A stretch of 64,000 bases of DNA from an uncultured Cellvibrionales bacterium (GCA_913019905.1 CAJVZD010000007.1:62001-126000); one strand, 5' to 3'; shown: positions 19,224 through 29,323, numbered from the stretch's first letter. The notes: generated by a model from the letters alone, not told the origin. Program-made: numbers and translations.

Positions 19224-19517
19224 GTGAACTACGAATGGTACGATCTGTTAGGAAATATCGGGGTTTTTGTCATCCTTATTTGCTACTTCCTCCTGCACAT
19301 AAAGAAATTACAGGTCAGTGATTTATCCTATTCGGTACTCAATGCGCTGGGCGCGCTATTAATATTGCTCTCGCTAATTTACGAGTTCAACATGTCCGCA
19401 TTCCTAATGGAATTGTGTTGGCTGCTAATCAGCATAGGTGGCATTATAATCAGCTTTAAACCGCAGCATAGTAAGCGATCTAAGTCAGTACAAACAATAA
19501 AGGGTACTTACCCGTGA
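19224..19517 (+). CDS. small membrane protein, CBU_0592-like
   Basis: A 97-residue protein with three predicted membrane helices (NIGVFVILICYFLLHI, LNALGALLILLSLI, and LCWLLISIGGIIISF) and a basic C-terminal tail. The pattern matches the CBU_0592-type small membrane family, whose function is unknown. The start is GTG at 19224 after AAAAGGAGCGACT. Its stop overlaps the start of the next gene by four bases (GTGA), so the two are translationally coupled and the protein may assist the transporter. Confidence 0.75.
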   Translation: MNYEWYDLLGNIGVFVILICYFLLHIKKLQVSDLSYSVLNALGALLILLSLIYEFNMSAFLMELCWLLISIGGIIISFKPQHSKRSKSVQTIKGTYP

Positions 19518-20638
19518 TCACCGGAAAAACAACCAGTCTGATTGCTGTTTTTATGTCTTCTTCTGCGGGCGGACTCATTTTCTTAATACTGCCGCTCGTG
19601 GTTGGTTTGATTGCCGAACACCTTCATTTAGACGAACAACAAGTTGGAGTGATAATCAGCATCTATTTCACCGGTTTTCTGGTGACCTCTGTTCTGGCAT
19701 TTTTCTTTTTTGGCCGTTTTAAGCACAAGAGTTTGGTTTCAACCGGCTATTTCCTCCTCGTTCCCGGACTGCTCGGATGCGGGTTTTCAAGCTCAACCGG
19801 ATTACTACTCGCGTCACTCGCGGTTAGTGGATTAGGTAGCGGCCTACTATACGGCACTAGTGTTTCCATTATTTCCAGTTCGACGGAGAGTGAACGAAAC
19901 TTCGGGATTATGATTGCAGTACAACAAGCGACTGCGTTATTACTATTTTACAGTCTACCTACATGGGTATTTTCTACCTTTGGTTACTTGGGATGCTGGA
20001 TAACACTCGCTTCTCTTATTATAGCGATGAGTATTTCTTCCCGGTGGTTAAATTCAGTAGTAGTAGAAAAAGCAAATAGCAACAGCACACAACCCACGCA
20101 TGCTATTGTCCTATCGATGGCAAGTTTGTTGCTCCACTTTTGTTTAATGTCGGCAATTTGGGCTTTCGTTGAAAGGCTCGGCGTAAGTAGGGGCTATAGT
20201 TATGAAGACATTGCTGTCACGCTTGCTGTTTCTACGCTTGGAGGATTCGCTGGAGCCGTCATTGCTGCAGCTATTGGCAACCGTCTCGGACATTCATTCC
20301 CTCATGTTTTTTCGTCGATCCTACTACTCATCATATTTTATGTATTGTCGGCGACCGACAGCTGGATGATATTCCTTATGTCTGTCACGTTATTTTCAGC
20401 GGCCTGGAGTTATTGCCTCGCTTATCAAATGGCCAGTGTCGGAAATTTAAGCGATCGATATGCAGTTCTGATACCGGGCGTTCAGGGTATTGCCGCTGTG
20501 GCCGGCCCGATTCTTGGAGGCGTGATAATTGCAACGGGGGGTTACAGTGGTCTGCTGTTAGCAACTGCAGTAGCGGTGATAATGGCAAGTTTAGGATTTC
20601 TATATCAAAGGGTCGAGAGCCGGCTGATTTCCAATTAA
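19514..20638 (+). CDS. major facilitator superfamily transporter
   Basis: A 374-residue inner-membrane protein with about 11-12 helices, starting at GTG 19514 and overlapping the preceding gene by four bases. The loop after helix 2 (FFFGRFKHK) fits the degenerate MFS motif A, and GSGLLYGTSVSIISSS is typical of helix 4-5. As the last gene of the oxygenase operon it probably imports the substrate. No closer subfamily can be named. Confidence 0.85.
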   Translation: MITGKTTSLIAVFMSSSAGGLIFLILPLVVGLIAEHLHLDEQQVGVIISIYFTGFLVTSVLAFFFFGRFKHKSLVSTGYFLLVPGLLGCGFSSSTGLLLASLAVSGLGSGLLYGTSVSIISSSTESERNFGIMIAVQQATALLLFYSLPTWVFSTFGYLGCWITLASLIIAMSISSRWLNSVVVEKANSNSTQPTHAIVLSMASLLLHFCLMSAIWAFVERLGVSRGYSYEDIAVTLAVSTLGGFAGAVIAAAIGNRLGHSFPHVFSSILLLIIFYVLSATDSWMIFLMSVTLFSAAWSYCLAYQMASVGNLSDRYAVLIPGVQGIAAVAGPILGGVIIATGGYSGLLLATAVAVIMASLGFLYQRVESRLISN

Positions 20639-20918
20639 GCCTACCAATACACAGGCCGCAAACCAGCTTGCCAGCCTTGCTACCTAGGAGGTTAACAGGT
20701 CAAATGAGCTGCGCTGGTAGCGGTCGGGCGTCCTGCGAGGCTGTGAACTACAGGTGAACGTAACAATAGAAAGCGATAAAAAAAGCCCTGCTTTTCGGTT
20801 GAGAATTCGACTACAGCAAGAACATCAAATTTAGATCAACATCTCCGGATCACTATTAGCCAGTCACTGCCCACTTAACATTAGTCAAGCATCGCGTACG
20901 CTGGTCTACGGACCAAAA

Positions 20919-21497
20919 CTATAACAAATGGCTGTGTTCATTCAATGTCACGACTGATTTCTCTCCAGAGCTGGCAGCCATAAACGTGTTGATGCTGGTG
21001 TAATTGGGGTTAAAGAACATTCGAGGTTGCAGTCCAATCACGTGGGCAGCCCAGACATTAATCACCCCTCCATGACAGGTAACTGCCACCCGCCTACCCT
21101 TATTATCCTCAACAATTTCTTCGAGGCTATCACACACTGTTTTTGCGAATTTGGGGAAATCGATCTCGGTCTCGCCAGACATAAGCCTCTTCCAGCGATC
21201 ATAATCCAGCTCTTTTAGTTCTTCTACCGGTATATATAAATCCGATTTTCGATCGTATTCAGCGACGCCCTCATGAATTTCAATCGGAAGATCTTTTTGC
21301 GCAGATAAGGGCTCCGCCGTCTGCATCGCTCTTTGCATAGGACTCGAGTAAAGGCGATCTATTTTTCTATCCTTTAACCAGGCACCCATTTTATCGGCTT
21401 GTTGCAGCCCTGATTGCGACAAGGGTGGGTCCGCAGGAGATCCGTCGTCATTGATGCGTTTTTCGGGTAAACCGTGACGAATAAGAATAAGTTCCAT
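20919..21497 (-). CDS. histidine phosphatase family protein
   Basis: A 192-residue phosphoglycerate-mutase-like enzyme. The phosphohistidine motif is LIRHGLPEKR (Arg7-His8-Gly9), Arg is in SSPMQRAMQTA, and the second catalytic histidine is in VTCHGGVINVWA. It would remove phosphate from a small metabolite. I chose ATG 21497, preceded by GGAG with a six-base gap, over TTG 21509. No operon partner. Confidence 0.88.
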   Translation of the reverse strand: MELILIRHGLPEKRINDDGSPADPPLSQSGLQQADKMGAWLKDRKIDRLYSSPMQRAMQTAEPLSAQKDLPIEIHEGVAEYDRKSDLYIPVEELKELDYDRWKRLMSGETEIDFPKFAKTVCDSLEEIVEDNKGRRVAVTCHGGVINVWAAHVIGLQPRMFFNPNYTSINTFMAASSGEKSVVTLNEHSHLL

Positions 21498-21517
21498 CAA
21501 TGACTCCAAATGGTGGA

Positions 21518-21545
21518 CTAAAAAGGCCTCCTGTGACGAGGCTTT
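21518..21545 (-). terminator. hairpin with T-run, probable terminator
   Basis: On the minus strand AAGCCTC and GAGGCCTT pair across GTCACAG and are followed by TTTTTAG. It would end the esterase/membrane-protein transcript, about 240 bases after its stop, just before the phosphatase gene. Attenuation of the phosphatase gene is an alternative. Confidence 0.45.
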
Positions 21546-21782
21546 ATGACAACAGAGATAATGTATTAGCTATCTGTAAGACTGATATCTTTGTCTTTAA
21601 ACTACTACAAAAAAGCGTCCTGTGGCAATTGTACATTCAGAATCACTCTCTTCGACAACGTAATTGCCGCGTACTTTCTCACAGCTTAAGAGACTACAAT
21701 TAGCGATAATTGGACTTGCTTGGTCGGTGCAAAATTACATGCATTATTTCACTGATTGCATCACTATCTAGCGTCCGGTGTT

Positions 21783-22850
21783 TTAGCTTGCGAGCGAACT
21801 GTCCAGTAAACGCTCCACAATCGCGGCACCCAACCAAGACCCGAGCCCAATCAACATATACAAGCAGAATTTGAGTATGTTAACTGCATCGATTGGCCAT
21901 TCTCGCGCTCGCTCAACAAGCTGGTAATAAGCGATTAAGTTTGCCAGCCTCGGACTGGTTGTACGATCCGCGGATATCGGCTTCATAATTGACTTTCGCT
22001 CTACCCGAATTTCAGCCCGCAGGCGATCGAGCTCAGAATTTTTCACTGCCAATATGTTGGAACGCACACCAATCAACGGAAAAATGAAAGCGCCGGTAGC
22101 CATTGCAAGAGTCGCAACAAGAAGGAAAATATTTTGCCTGGCAGCCGTGCCCTCGCCAAGCCAAAACAGAGAAAAAATAACTGAAAAAACCACCCATGTT
22201 AACGCGCTGCGCAACCCTCTACGTGCAAAGGCTGACATTGATTGAACATTTAGCAGATCTATTTCAAGCAGGTTTTTCCCCGCATAATAATAACTTCGAG
22301 TAACTCTCAGATCTGCGCCGAGAAGGACGAATACGGCCCACACGAACAGGGAGGTATGGAATAGTGCCCACATGAAAATCGGGTTTGTCACCGATACTTC
22401 AGTACCAGATGATAGTTGTGGATCTAAATAGGCAACCATAAACCCGATGGCCAGCCCACTGAGCTCAAATAATCGTACAGCCAATCCAGGCGATACCGTT
22501 GCCGCAAAACCAATCTTATCGAAATCATTGACGGAGAGTGGGAACTGAGGACGTAACGCACCGAGATCATCGCCAACTCCACGCCGCGCTATCATAAAAA
22601 CAGCAGCAATATATCCCAGCAATAGCGCGTTTACGAACTCAGTCCACCAGGTCTCACTGAGCCAGAAGGGGTTGACGCCCGGCGGCATCCCCCAAATTGC
22701 CATGAAAAAGCCGTCAAACACGCAACGTACCAGAAGGTAAGCAACGACTATGGTAAGCCCCAACCAAAGTGGCGCCCACGTCCCTGCAGCCTCTAACCAT
22801 CTAGCCCAATTCGATGGGAAAATATTCAGATATCGTTTTTTCAAGATCAA
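21783..22850 (-). CDS. integral membrane protein of unknown function
   Basis: A 355-residue protein with about seven to eight predicted helices. They include LWLGLTIVVAYLLVRCVF, ALLLGYIAAVFMIA, MWALFHTSLFVWAVFVLLGADL and LLVATLAMATGAFIFPLIGV. A charged, coiled-coil-prone loop (residues about 275-310, ELDRLRAEIRVERKS) precedes a last helix. I do not recognise the family. No ATG fits the start; TTG at 22850 or 22844 is likely. It follows the esterase gene by 35 bases, so the two are probably one transcript. Confidence 0.65.
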   Translation of the reverse strand: MILKKRYLNIFPSNWARWLEAAGTWAPLWLGLTIVVAYLLVRCVFDGFFMAIWGMPPGVNPFWLSETWWTEFVNALLLGYIAAVFMIARRGVGDDLGALRPQFPLSVNDFDKIGFAATVSPGLAVRLFELSGLAIGFMVAYLDPQLSSGTEVSVTNPIFMWALFHTSLFVWAVFVLLGADLRVTRSYYYAGKNLLEIDLLNVQSMSAFARRGLRSALTWVVFSVIFSLFWLGEGTAARQNIFLLVATLAMATGAFIFPLIGVRSNILAVKNSELDRLRAEIRVERKSIMKPISADRTTSPRLANLIAYYQLVERAREWPIDAVNILKFCLYMLIGLGSWLGAAIVERLLDSSLAS

Positions 22851-22885
22851 TAACCTACAACCTACAACCGATAGTTAAACTAACA

Positions 22886-23785
22886 CTAACTGTTATTCAT
22901 ACCAGAAGCGTTCATTACAACTATTTCTTCAGTGACCGACCATTCATAAAAACGCTCAATCCAATGATCGGCAGCGAGTCCTTGTTTGCGCATACCAAAA
23001 CCATGCCCGCCTTTGGAAAACATGTGTAATGCAGCGGTTTTTTTCGCGGCATGCCAGGCACTATACAATTTCACGCTGTCGCCAGCTAAGCCCAGAGGGT
23101 CGTCGGAAGCGCATATAGCCAACATCGGTGGCGCATCATGAGGTACCTTATAGTCTCCCAACACCGTCATCCAGGCATAAACAGGCACAACGAAATCAGG
23201 CCGACTGTCGATATCATAGTTGAGTGTCACTCCCATTGTGACCGCTCCACCGGCTGAGAAACCCATGAAACCAACTTTTGTAGGATTGACATCAAATACC
23301 GCCGCCTGCGAGCGGACATATTGGACCGCCGCCAAACCGTCAGCAATAGAAAGTGGTAATATGGGTTTTACCGTATTTAATATATCGATACCAGCATCAG
23401 ATGCTTCCTGAACACCATTTTCTCCCGTTGGCACTAGACGATATTTGAGAACAAAGGCGGTAAACCCCTTCGCGGCGAGCCATTCTGCTACTTCGGTTCC
23501 TTCGCTGGTAATACTCAGGGCATACAAACCGCCACCAGGTGCGATAATCACCGCAGCGCCATTACTATCGCTTGCGTCTGGCCGGAAAACCTCCATGGTG
23601 GGAACTGATACATTGGTAACAACTTGTGTTTTCCACTGCTTTGAGAAAAAAGATTTGTCCCCCCCTTCCCATGTCACGTCTTTAGAGGCTTGATAAGGGA
23701 GATTTATCACTTCTCCGGAAAATGAAGTAATTGAATTAAAAAGAAGTAATAACCCCGATACAGACATCAAAACGATTCTTGTCAT
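22886..23785 (-). CDS. secreted alpha/beta hydrolase, acetyl-esterase/BD-FAE-like
   Basis: A 299-residue protein with a signal peptide (MTRIVLMSVSGLLLLFNSITSFS). It has an alpha/beta-hydrolase fold: oxyanion region IIAPGGGLYA, nucleophile Ser177 in GFSAGG, acid in CASDDPLG, and His in GGHGFG. This pattern is that of bacterial acetyl-xylan-esterase-like enzymes such as BD-FAE relatives, acting on esters of plant or algal saccharides in the periplasm. GAGAGAAAAATT precedes the ATG. It is first of a two-gene unit with the membrane protein at 21783. Confidence 0.85.
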   Translation of the reverse strand: MTRIVLMSVSGLLLLFNSITSFSGEVINLPYQASKDVTWEGGDKSFFSKQWKTQVVTNVSVPTMEVFRPDASDSNGAAVIIAPGGGLYALSITSEGTEVAEWLAAKGFTAFVLKYRLVPTGENGVQEASDAGIDILNTVKPILPLSIADGLAAVQYVRSQAAVFDVNPTKVGFMGFSAGGAVTMGVTLNYDIDSRPDFVVPVYAWMTVLGDYKVPHDAPPMLAICASDDPLGLAGDSVKLYSAWHAAKKTAALHMFSKGGHGFGMRKQGLAADHWIERFYEWSVTEEIVVMNASGMNNS

Positions 23786-24435
23786 AATTTTTCTCTCATT
23801 ATTATTTTATGCTCGCGACCAATGTCGGCATACCAACGATTGATTATACGAACAATGCTCACCAAAAACCTAAGATTCATTTTTCCACACGCCAGGTATT
23901 AACTAGTAGTAAATCCAGTACCACTAAAGTTCTGTCTGTTTCAGGTGTAGAAATTGTGATTAAGACTAGCCCGTCGATGTTCGATTCTCTAATTTCTTAC
24001 GTCATCCGAAGTCACACGATATTCGACCCTCCTACCGTTGCGCAAGGGCTTCCTCAGACTCTTTCGGAGAATTCTTAAAACCGCCTTCAGAGGAGCTGTA
24101 TAGAGAGATACAAGACTAAATGAAAAACGCCTTTTACAAGTAAATCATCGAGAAATTTATAGCCTACAGGCTCTTCGATCACCTTCGTACTGGCAGCTGC
24201 ATCCATCAATTGAGGTGACCCGCGCGCTCAGCACCTGCCACGGCTTATCAAATGTTGATTTTCCGCCAATGCCACAGAAAAGTTGATTTAAGTCATAGAT
24301 TGAGTCGTTTACGCATTTAGCGCTTGGAAATGGAACAAAAATGATAGATTTAATAGATTTAAATCGGTATAAACCCATCAAATCGATCATGAATAACGAT
24401 AGGTTTGATCGATATAACCCAAATATGGTAATCCC
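23786..24435. other. intergenic region with an AT-rich promoter zone
   Basis: No supportable gene in 650 bases; a plus-strand frame at 23809-24078 lacks a start signal and family features. The last 100 bases before the HTH-receiver gene are AT-rich and contain several GATCGAT and ATCAAATCGATC-like half-sites (24377-24415) that could be an autoregulatory site. Confidence 0.5.
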
Positions 24436-25026
24436 ATGACGGAAAAAAAGGTAAATAGTAAAGAGGAGTGGCTCACACCTGCCGAGGTCGCCGCGCAGTT
24501 CCACGTCTCCCCTATCACAGTCAGGAACTGGGCCAACTCCGGCAAATTAAAAACCACTGTTACCCCTGGCGGACATCGTCGCTTTAACAAGCAAAGTGTC
24601 AAAGAGTTTGCTGTAGCTCGAAACGCAACTGGCGACGGAAAACCCCAGACGAAATTGAAAATCCTAATCGTCGACGATGACTCGGAAGTGGCTGAGTTAC
24701 TGGCCACATTAATCCGCTTACACATTCCGCACGCTGAATATCTGTTCGCTGTCGACGGATTCGAAGCCGGTTTTGAGACCAATAGCCACAAGCCCGATAT
24801 TATTTTCATGGACATTCACATGCCCGGCATGTCTGGCAGCACTGCTTGTGAGTTAATCAAGCAAAATTCAGCGACAAAACACATTCCGGTCATCGGTATT
24901 ACCGGTTACGCCTCATCTGCAGAAAAAGAAAAGATGATGCAAGCCGGAACACTTTGCATCCTGAGAAAACCCTTTGACTTAAAACAACTATATCCCGCCA
25001 TCGACAACGCCATTCGATATAATTGA
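24436..25026 (+). CDS. excisionase/MerR-type HTH fused to a response-regulator receiver domain
   Basis: A 196-residue protein. Residues about 10-60 are a small winged helix-turn-helix ([21 protein letters not shown], wing PGGHRRF) of the BldC/excisionase kind. Residues about 74-194 are a CheY-like receiver with acidic pocket Asp80-82, phospho-acceptor Asp126 (FMDIHMPG) and Lys178 (RKPF). The order is the reverse of usual response regulators, where the receiver comes first. No histidine kinase gene is adjacent. It is followed within 11 bases by an Aer gene and then a GGDEF-EAL gene, suggesting a motility or c-di-GMP module. Confidence 0.88.
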   Translation: MTEKKVNSKEEWLTPAEVAAQFHVSPITVRNWANSGKLKTTVTPGGHRRFNKQSVKEFAVARNATGDGKPQTKLKILIVDDDSEVAELLATLIRLHIPHAEYLFAVDGFEAGFETNSHKPDIIFMDIHMPGMSGSTACELIKQNSATKHIPVIGITGYASSAEKEKMMQAGTLCILRKPFDLKQLYPAIDNAIRYN

Positions 25027-25037
25027 GAGCAGCTATT

Positions 25038-26612
25038 ATGCGAGTAAATAATCCAGTCACTCAGAACGAACACAACTACCAGAGTCACCAGCGTATTGTC
25101 AGTACCACGACGCGAAAAGGGGTTCTCACACATGTTAATGACGACTTTGTCGACATCAGTGGATTCCAAAAAGACGAACTCATCGGACAGGCCCACAATC
25201 TGGTTCGGCATCCCGATATGCCACAAGCAGCCTTTAAGGACCTGTGGAATACGCTTGGAGAACACAAACCCTGGATGGGTTTGGTAAAAAATCGATGTAA
25301 GAACGGCGACCACTATTGGGTCGATGCCTTCGTCACTGCAATGGGTCCAGACGAAGAGGACGGCTACCAATCCGTTCGCGTACAACCTGACAGAGAAACC
25401 ATTAACCGGGCTGAGAGCCTTTACAACAAGCTGGGGCCACAAGGACAGCCAAAACCACTGGGAATGATTCAACGACTTCCCATCTCCACCAAGACCTTCG
25501 GCGTGAGTTTTCTGTCTCTCCTAATTGGTCTGGGCGCAGGCTTACTGTTCGGCTCAAAAACGAACGAAGCCTTCGCTATCGCACTGATCAGCACACTCTT
25601 TCTCAATGCGGTCTTTTTCAGGCTTTTGTTAAAGCCGTGGACTGACGCCGCCAAAAGCTCTGAATCAATATTTAAAAATGAGGTCGCACAACAGGTTTAC
25701 ACGGGCAGGGCCGACGAACTGGGACAACTCCAGTTAGTCATGAAGTTTTTAAAAGCGCAACAAAATACCATTATCTGGCGCTCCTCCGATTCCGCTGGAT
25801 CGTTAGCTAAATCTGCCAACCACGCTAGCGAGGAAACCCAGAATACAAAAGAAAACATGTCGTCTCTCCATCAGGAAGTTGACATGGTTTCCACCGCCAT
25901 GACTGAAATGACCGCCACTGTTCAGGAAATAGCCAGAAATGCAGAATTAACATCTTCAACGACCCAGGATGCTTTCACCAGCGTTCACCGCGGCGAAGAG
26001 ATTGTGCAGCAAACCAAGCGGAAAATCGAAGCCTTATCATCAGGTTTGAGTGAGTCATCCATCACTATTTCACAGTTAGCGAAGGACAGTGAGTCGATTG
26101 GTAGCGTCGTCGATGTCATCAATAGCATCGCAGAACAAACCAATTTACTTGCGCTTAATGCAGCCATTGAAGCTGCTCGGGCTGGCGAGCTCGGCCGCGG
26201 ATTTGCAGTCGTCGCCGATGAAGTCCGCTCTCTTGCCGCAAAGACTCAGTCATCGACCGGTGAAATCAGTAAAATGATTAGCGATTTGCAACATACCGCC
26301 AGTGAAGCCGTAATAGCGATGGAAAATAATAAAACCGACGCTGAATCATCTGTCACGGAGGCAAACAACGCCACAGAATCACTAGCGATTATTCGATCAA
26401 ATATGGACCAGATAAATGACATGAGTATTCAAATTGCAACCGCTGCAGAGGAACAGAGCCAGGTATCCGCAGAAATAAGCCGCAATATCGTTAATATTAA
26501 CGACAGTGCCGACCATACCCTCGATGGCTGCCAACGAGTAAATAGCTCAAACGAGAATCTGTTCTCCAGCATTAGTCAGTTAAAAACAATGATCACACAA
26601 TTCGGGACCTAG
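25038..26612 (+). CDS. aer: Aer-type PAS chemoreceptor
   Basis: A 524-residue membrane chemoreceptor. Its N-terminal PAS domain (residues about 10-110) has the Aer signatures [26 protein letters not shown] and [14 protein letters not shown], so it probably binds FAD and senses redox state. Two close membrane helices follow (about 155-200), then a HAMP-like linker and an MCP domain with [19 protein letters not shown]. The ATG at 25038 is used; the frame extends upstream to TTG 25023. It starts 11 bases after the receiver gene, so the two are co-transcribed. Confidence 0.92.
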   Translation: MRVNNPVTQNEHNYQSHQRIVSTTTRKGVLTHVNDDFVDISGFQKDELIGQAHNLVRHPDMPQAAFKDLWNTLGEHKPWMGLVKNRCKNGDHYWVDAFVTAMGPDEEDGYQSVRVQPDRETINRAESLYNKLGPQGQPKPLGMIQRLPISTKTFGVSFLSLLIGLGAGLLFGSKTNEAFAIALISTLFLNAVFFRLLLKPWTDAAKSSESIFKNEVAQQVYTGRADELGQLQLVMKFLKAQQNTIIWRSSDSAGSLAKSANHASEETQNTKENMSSLHQEVDMVSTAMTEMTATVQEIARNAELTSSTTQDAFTSVHRGEEIVQQTKRKIEALSSGLSESSITISQLAKDSESIGSVVDVINSIAEQTNLLALNAAIEAARAGELGRGFAVVADEVRSLAAKTQSSTGEISKMISDLQHTASEAVIAMENNKTDAESSVTEANNATESLAIIRSNMDQINDMSIQIATAAEEQSQVSAEISRNIVNINDSADHTLDGCQRVNSSNENLFSSISQLKTMITQFGT

Positions 26613-26666
26613 GCCTACTCTTCCTCACCGACCCATTTGATCACGCGACGGAATACAACAAAAATT

Positions 26667-28907
26667 ATGAGTAACGACAACAAACTGCACACCATCGCAC
26701 ATACTCTAAGCAATCTCAGCAGCGAGAATTACTTTTCCCACCTCGTAAGCTTACTGAGTGAAGTAACAAATGCAGACTACACGTTTATTGCTACGATAGA
26801 TGCGGAAAATAATACGGCTAAAAGTCTGGCGGTACACGGTAAAATGGGGCCTGAAGACAATTTCAGCTACCCTTTATCAGGGACGCCCTGCGCTGACTTA
26901 TCACACAGGGAGGTTTGTTGTATTCCGCAGGGAATAGTAGCCCTGTACCCCGATGATCCGCTTCTTAAAGAGATGTGTATCGACGCTTATGTAGGAATTG
27001 CGCTGCGTAACACCGCAAAAGTCGTTGTTGGGATTTTGGTCGCACTGTACAAATCACCGGTTGTGAGCAGAGAGATTGTCGAGGTTGCCTTTCATTTTTT
27101 CTCGGCACCTGCAGCCGCTGAGATTGAACGTAGAAATCACGAAAATTCATTGCTGTTAAACGCAAATGAATTGCGAAAGAAAAATTTTGACCTCCGGATA
27201 GCACAACAGGTTTACGACTTTATGAGCGACGGGGTTATTGTCACCAATTCTCATAACGACATTATTTATGTCAACGATTCTCTGATAGCGATGTCCGGCT
27301 ATGAGCGACACGAACTGATCGGCACAAATCCGAGAATTTTGAATTCTGGCCTTCGACCACAGTCTTTCTACCAGGAAATGTGGAGCGACATTGAAGCTAA
27401 TAGTTTCTGGCAAGGTGAGCTGATCAACCGTAAAAAAACCGGTGAAACGTATCCGGTTGTTACTGCTATCAGCGCTCTCATCTCAGCAAACGGATCGGCT
27501 CTAAATCACATTGCTGTTCACAGGGACGTAACCAGTGAAAAAAAGGCCCGCGAATTGATCGCTTTTCAGGCCTCCCACGACTATCTCACGGGTTTAATCA
27601 ATCGCTACCAATTTTATTCGGAAATCGAAAGTAAACTGGAAGAAAACACCAACGGATTCAACTACGGATCAATCTTATTAACCGATTTTGACAACTTTAA
27701 AGTCATCAACAATGTGCACGGGCACGAGGCGGGAGACCAGCTATTAAAACAGTTTGCACGTCAACTTCGCTCCTTTTGCGCGGAGGAAGATGTCTCTATA
27801 TCGCGATTAAATGGCGACCAATTCGGTATTTTCTGCACAAATAAAAACCGCACTGATACGTCTGTTTTTGCTCGAGAACTGCTGCGATATGTGAATATTC
27901 AACACAAAACTCCCGAGGGAAAAGAAATTTCTATCACCGTCTCGATCGGTATCAGTTTTTTTCCTCATGACGCCGAAGACTGTCGTGAGTTATTTACTTG
28001 CGCGGAACAGGCTTTAGAACACGCTAAGACGTCGGGAAAGAATACTATTGCATTCTACAGCGAAGAAATGAAATCTCGCGCCAGACGCATCGACCTGCTT
28101 CGTCAGCGAATAATCCGCGCCATTAAGGAGGAGTCGTTTGAGGCCTACTACCAACCGATTATCGAAACGAAAACCAGAAACCTGTCGCACTTTGAAGCTC
28201 TTGCGCGCTGGACGGATGATGTAGTAGGTCAGGTTTACCCTGATGAATTCATTCCTGTTTCTGAAGAGTTTGGACTGATCCACGGTATCAGTGAGTGCGT
28301 GACCAAAAAAGCAATTGCCGGACTGCTCGTTATTAACGCGAAATTGACTACGCCGATCGGACTTTCGATTAACCGCTCAGTGCGGGAATTTATGGGCGAT
28401 GATGAACACTGTAGCAAAATAGTCGAAATGATTGAACGCAACAAGATTGACCCTACCCTCATTAGCATAGAGTTAACCGAGAGCATGATGGTCAACAACG
28501 AAGCGGTGGCAAAAAAGCAATTGGAACATTTACGGTCTCTCGGCTTCAGTATTTCTATGGATGACTTTGGAACCGGCTACTCTTCACTGGGATACCTGAA
28601 AAAATACCCTTTTGACTATATTAAAATCGACCGTAGCTTTGTTTCCGATATGGCAGAACAACAAGAAGCTTATATACTCGTTAAAACGATCATTGATATG
28701 GCACACAATTTTGGCATGCAAGTCATCGCTGAAGGCGTTGAAACACTTGACCAGATGGACATGTTGGAAGTTTTAAATTGTGATTACGTACAGGGTTACC
28801 TGTTCAGTCCACCCATGGCGACAGACAAGTTGATGGGATATATCGCCAGCCATCACGCGCAACAAATTTCGCCGGAAATAGAAGAAATGGCCGCGGCAGG
28901 TAGTTAG
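26667..28907 (+). CDS. GAF-PAS-GGDEF-EAL cyclic-di-GMP protein
   Basis: About 746 residues, soluble. A GAF-like region (about 5-165) precedes a PAS domain (about 190-285, VNDSLIAMSGYERHELIG). The GGDEF domain follows, with its signature replaced by NGDQF (codons at 27810-27824), so cyclase activity is probably lost. The EAL domain has HFEALARW, ELTESMM, DDFGTGYSSL, KIDRSF and AEGVET, all the metal and substrate residues of an active c-di-GMP phosphodiesterase. The degenerate GGDEF may bind GTP as an effector. ATG 26667 is chosen over TTG 26637. It lies about 50 bases after aer in the same direction. Confidence 0.92.
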   Translation: MSNDNKLHTIAHTLSNLSSENYFSHLVSLLSEVTNADYTFIATIDAENNTAKSLAVHGKMGPEDNFSYPLSGTPCADLSHREVCCIPQGIVALYPDDPLLKEMCIDAYVGIALRNTAKVVVGILVALYKSPVVSREIVEVAFHFFSAPAAAEIERRNHENSLLLNANELRKKNFDLRIAQQVYDFMSDGVIVTNSHNDIIYVNDSLIAMSGYERHELIGTNPRILNSGLRPQSFYQEMWSDIEANSFWQGELINRKKTGETYPVVTAISALISANGSALNHIAVHRDVTSEKKARELIAFQASHDYLTGLINRYQFYSEIESKLEENTNGFNYGSILLTDFDNFKVINNVHGHEAGDQLLKQFARQLRSFCAEEDVSISRLNGDQFGIFCTNKNRTDTSVFARELLRYVNIQHKTPEGKEISITVSIGISFFPHDAEDCRELFTCAEQALEHAKTSGKNTIAFYSEEMKSRARRIDLLRQRIIRAIKEESFEAYYQPIIETKTRNLSHFEALARWTDDVVGQVYPDEFIPVSEEFGLIHGISECVTKKAIAGLLVINAKLTTPIGLSINRSVREFMGDDEHCSKIVEMIERNKIDPTLISIELTESMMVNNEAVAKKQLEHLRSLGFSISMDDFGTGYSSLGYLKKYPFDYIKIDRSFVSDMAEQQEAYILVKTIIDMAHNFGMQVIAEGVETLDQMDMLEVLNCDYVQGYLFSPPMATDKLMGYIASHHAQQISPEIEEMAAAGS

Positions 28908-28931
28908 TGTCTGTAATTGCACACCGCCAGA

Positions 28932-28954
28932 CGCAGCCGGTTAAAGTGGCTGCG
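28932..28954 (+). terminator. hairpin after the GGDEF-EAL gene
   Basis: CGCAGCC (28932-28938) pairs with GGCTGCG (28948-28954) over a nine-base loop, 25 bases after the stop codon. The following GTGTCGTTTAG is only weakly T-rich, so this is a probable but not textbook terminator. Confidence 0.45.
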
Positions 28955-29153
28955 GTGTCGTTTAGGTTTGAACATCTAAGAACACAGCTGAGCCGCGTGC
29001 AAACACTGTAGCTTCAGAGTACGCGAGTAACTCAAGGATAGGCTTGACGTAAACTAAATTAAGTTTAAACGGCTGGTGATAAATGAAGACGCGGCGAGAA
29101 CTCTAACGCCTCTGTCACTACAGAAAGGCAAATTATTGAATTATTCAACGAAT

Positions 29154-29230
29154 TGGCGCGCCCGGAGGGATTCGAACCCCCGACCAACTGGTTCGAAGCC
29201 AGTTACTCTATCCAGCTGAGCTACGGGCGC
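29154..29230 (-). tRNA. tRNA-Arg (anticodon UCG)
   Basis: Read on the minus strand, acceptor arms GCGCCCG and CGGGCGC pair fully, with discriminator G and an encoded CCA (29154-29156). The anticodon stem ACTGG/CCAGT closes the loop CTTCGAA, giving anticodon TCG (UCG), which reads arginine CGA. The T arm contains GGTTCGAATCC. The total is 77 bases. Confidence 0.95.
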
Positions 29231-29323
29231 GCGGAAGCTGCATTATATAGACTCTGTTCCAGAGTGGAAGACCTGATTTGAACAAAACAGAACATCGGAA
29301 GATCTTTGGTTCGATTCTTCTCA

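Noticed and set aside
20704..20757. short ORF after an AGGAGG near 20686
   Set aside because: Only 17 codons, with a 12-base spacing from the Shine-Dalgarno-like sequence, in a convergent gap; chance is the simpler explanation.
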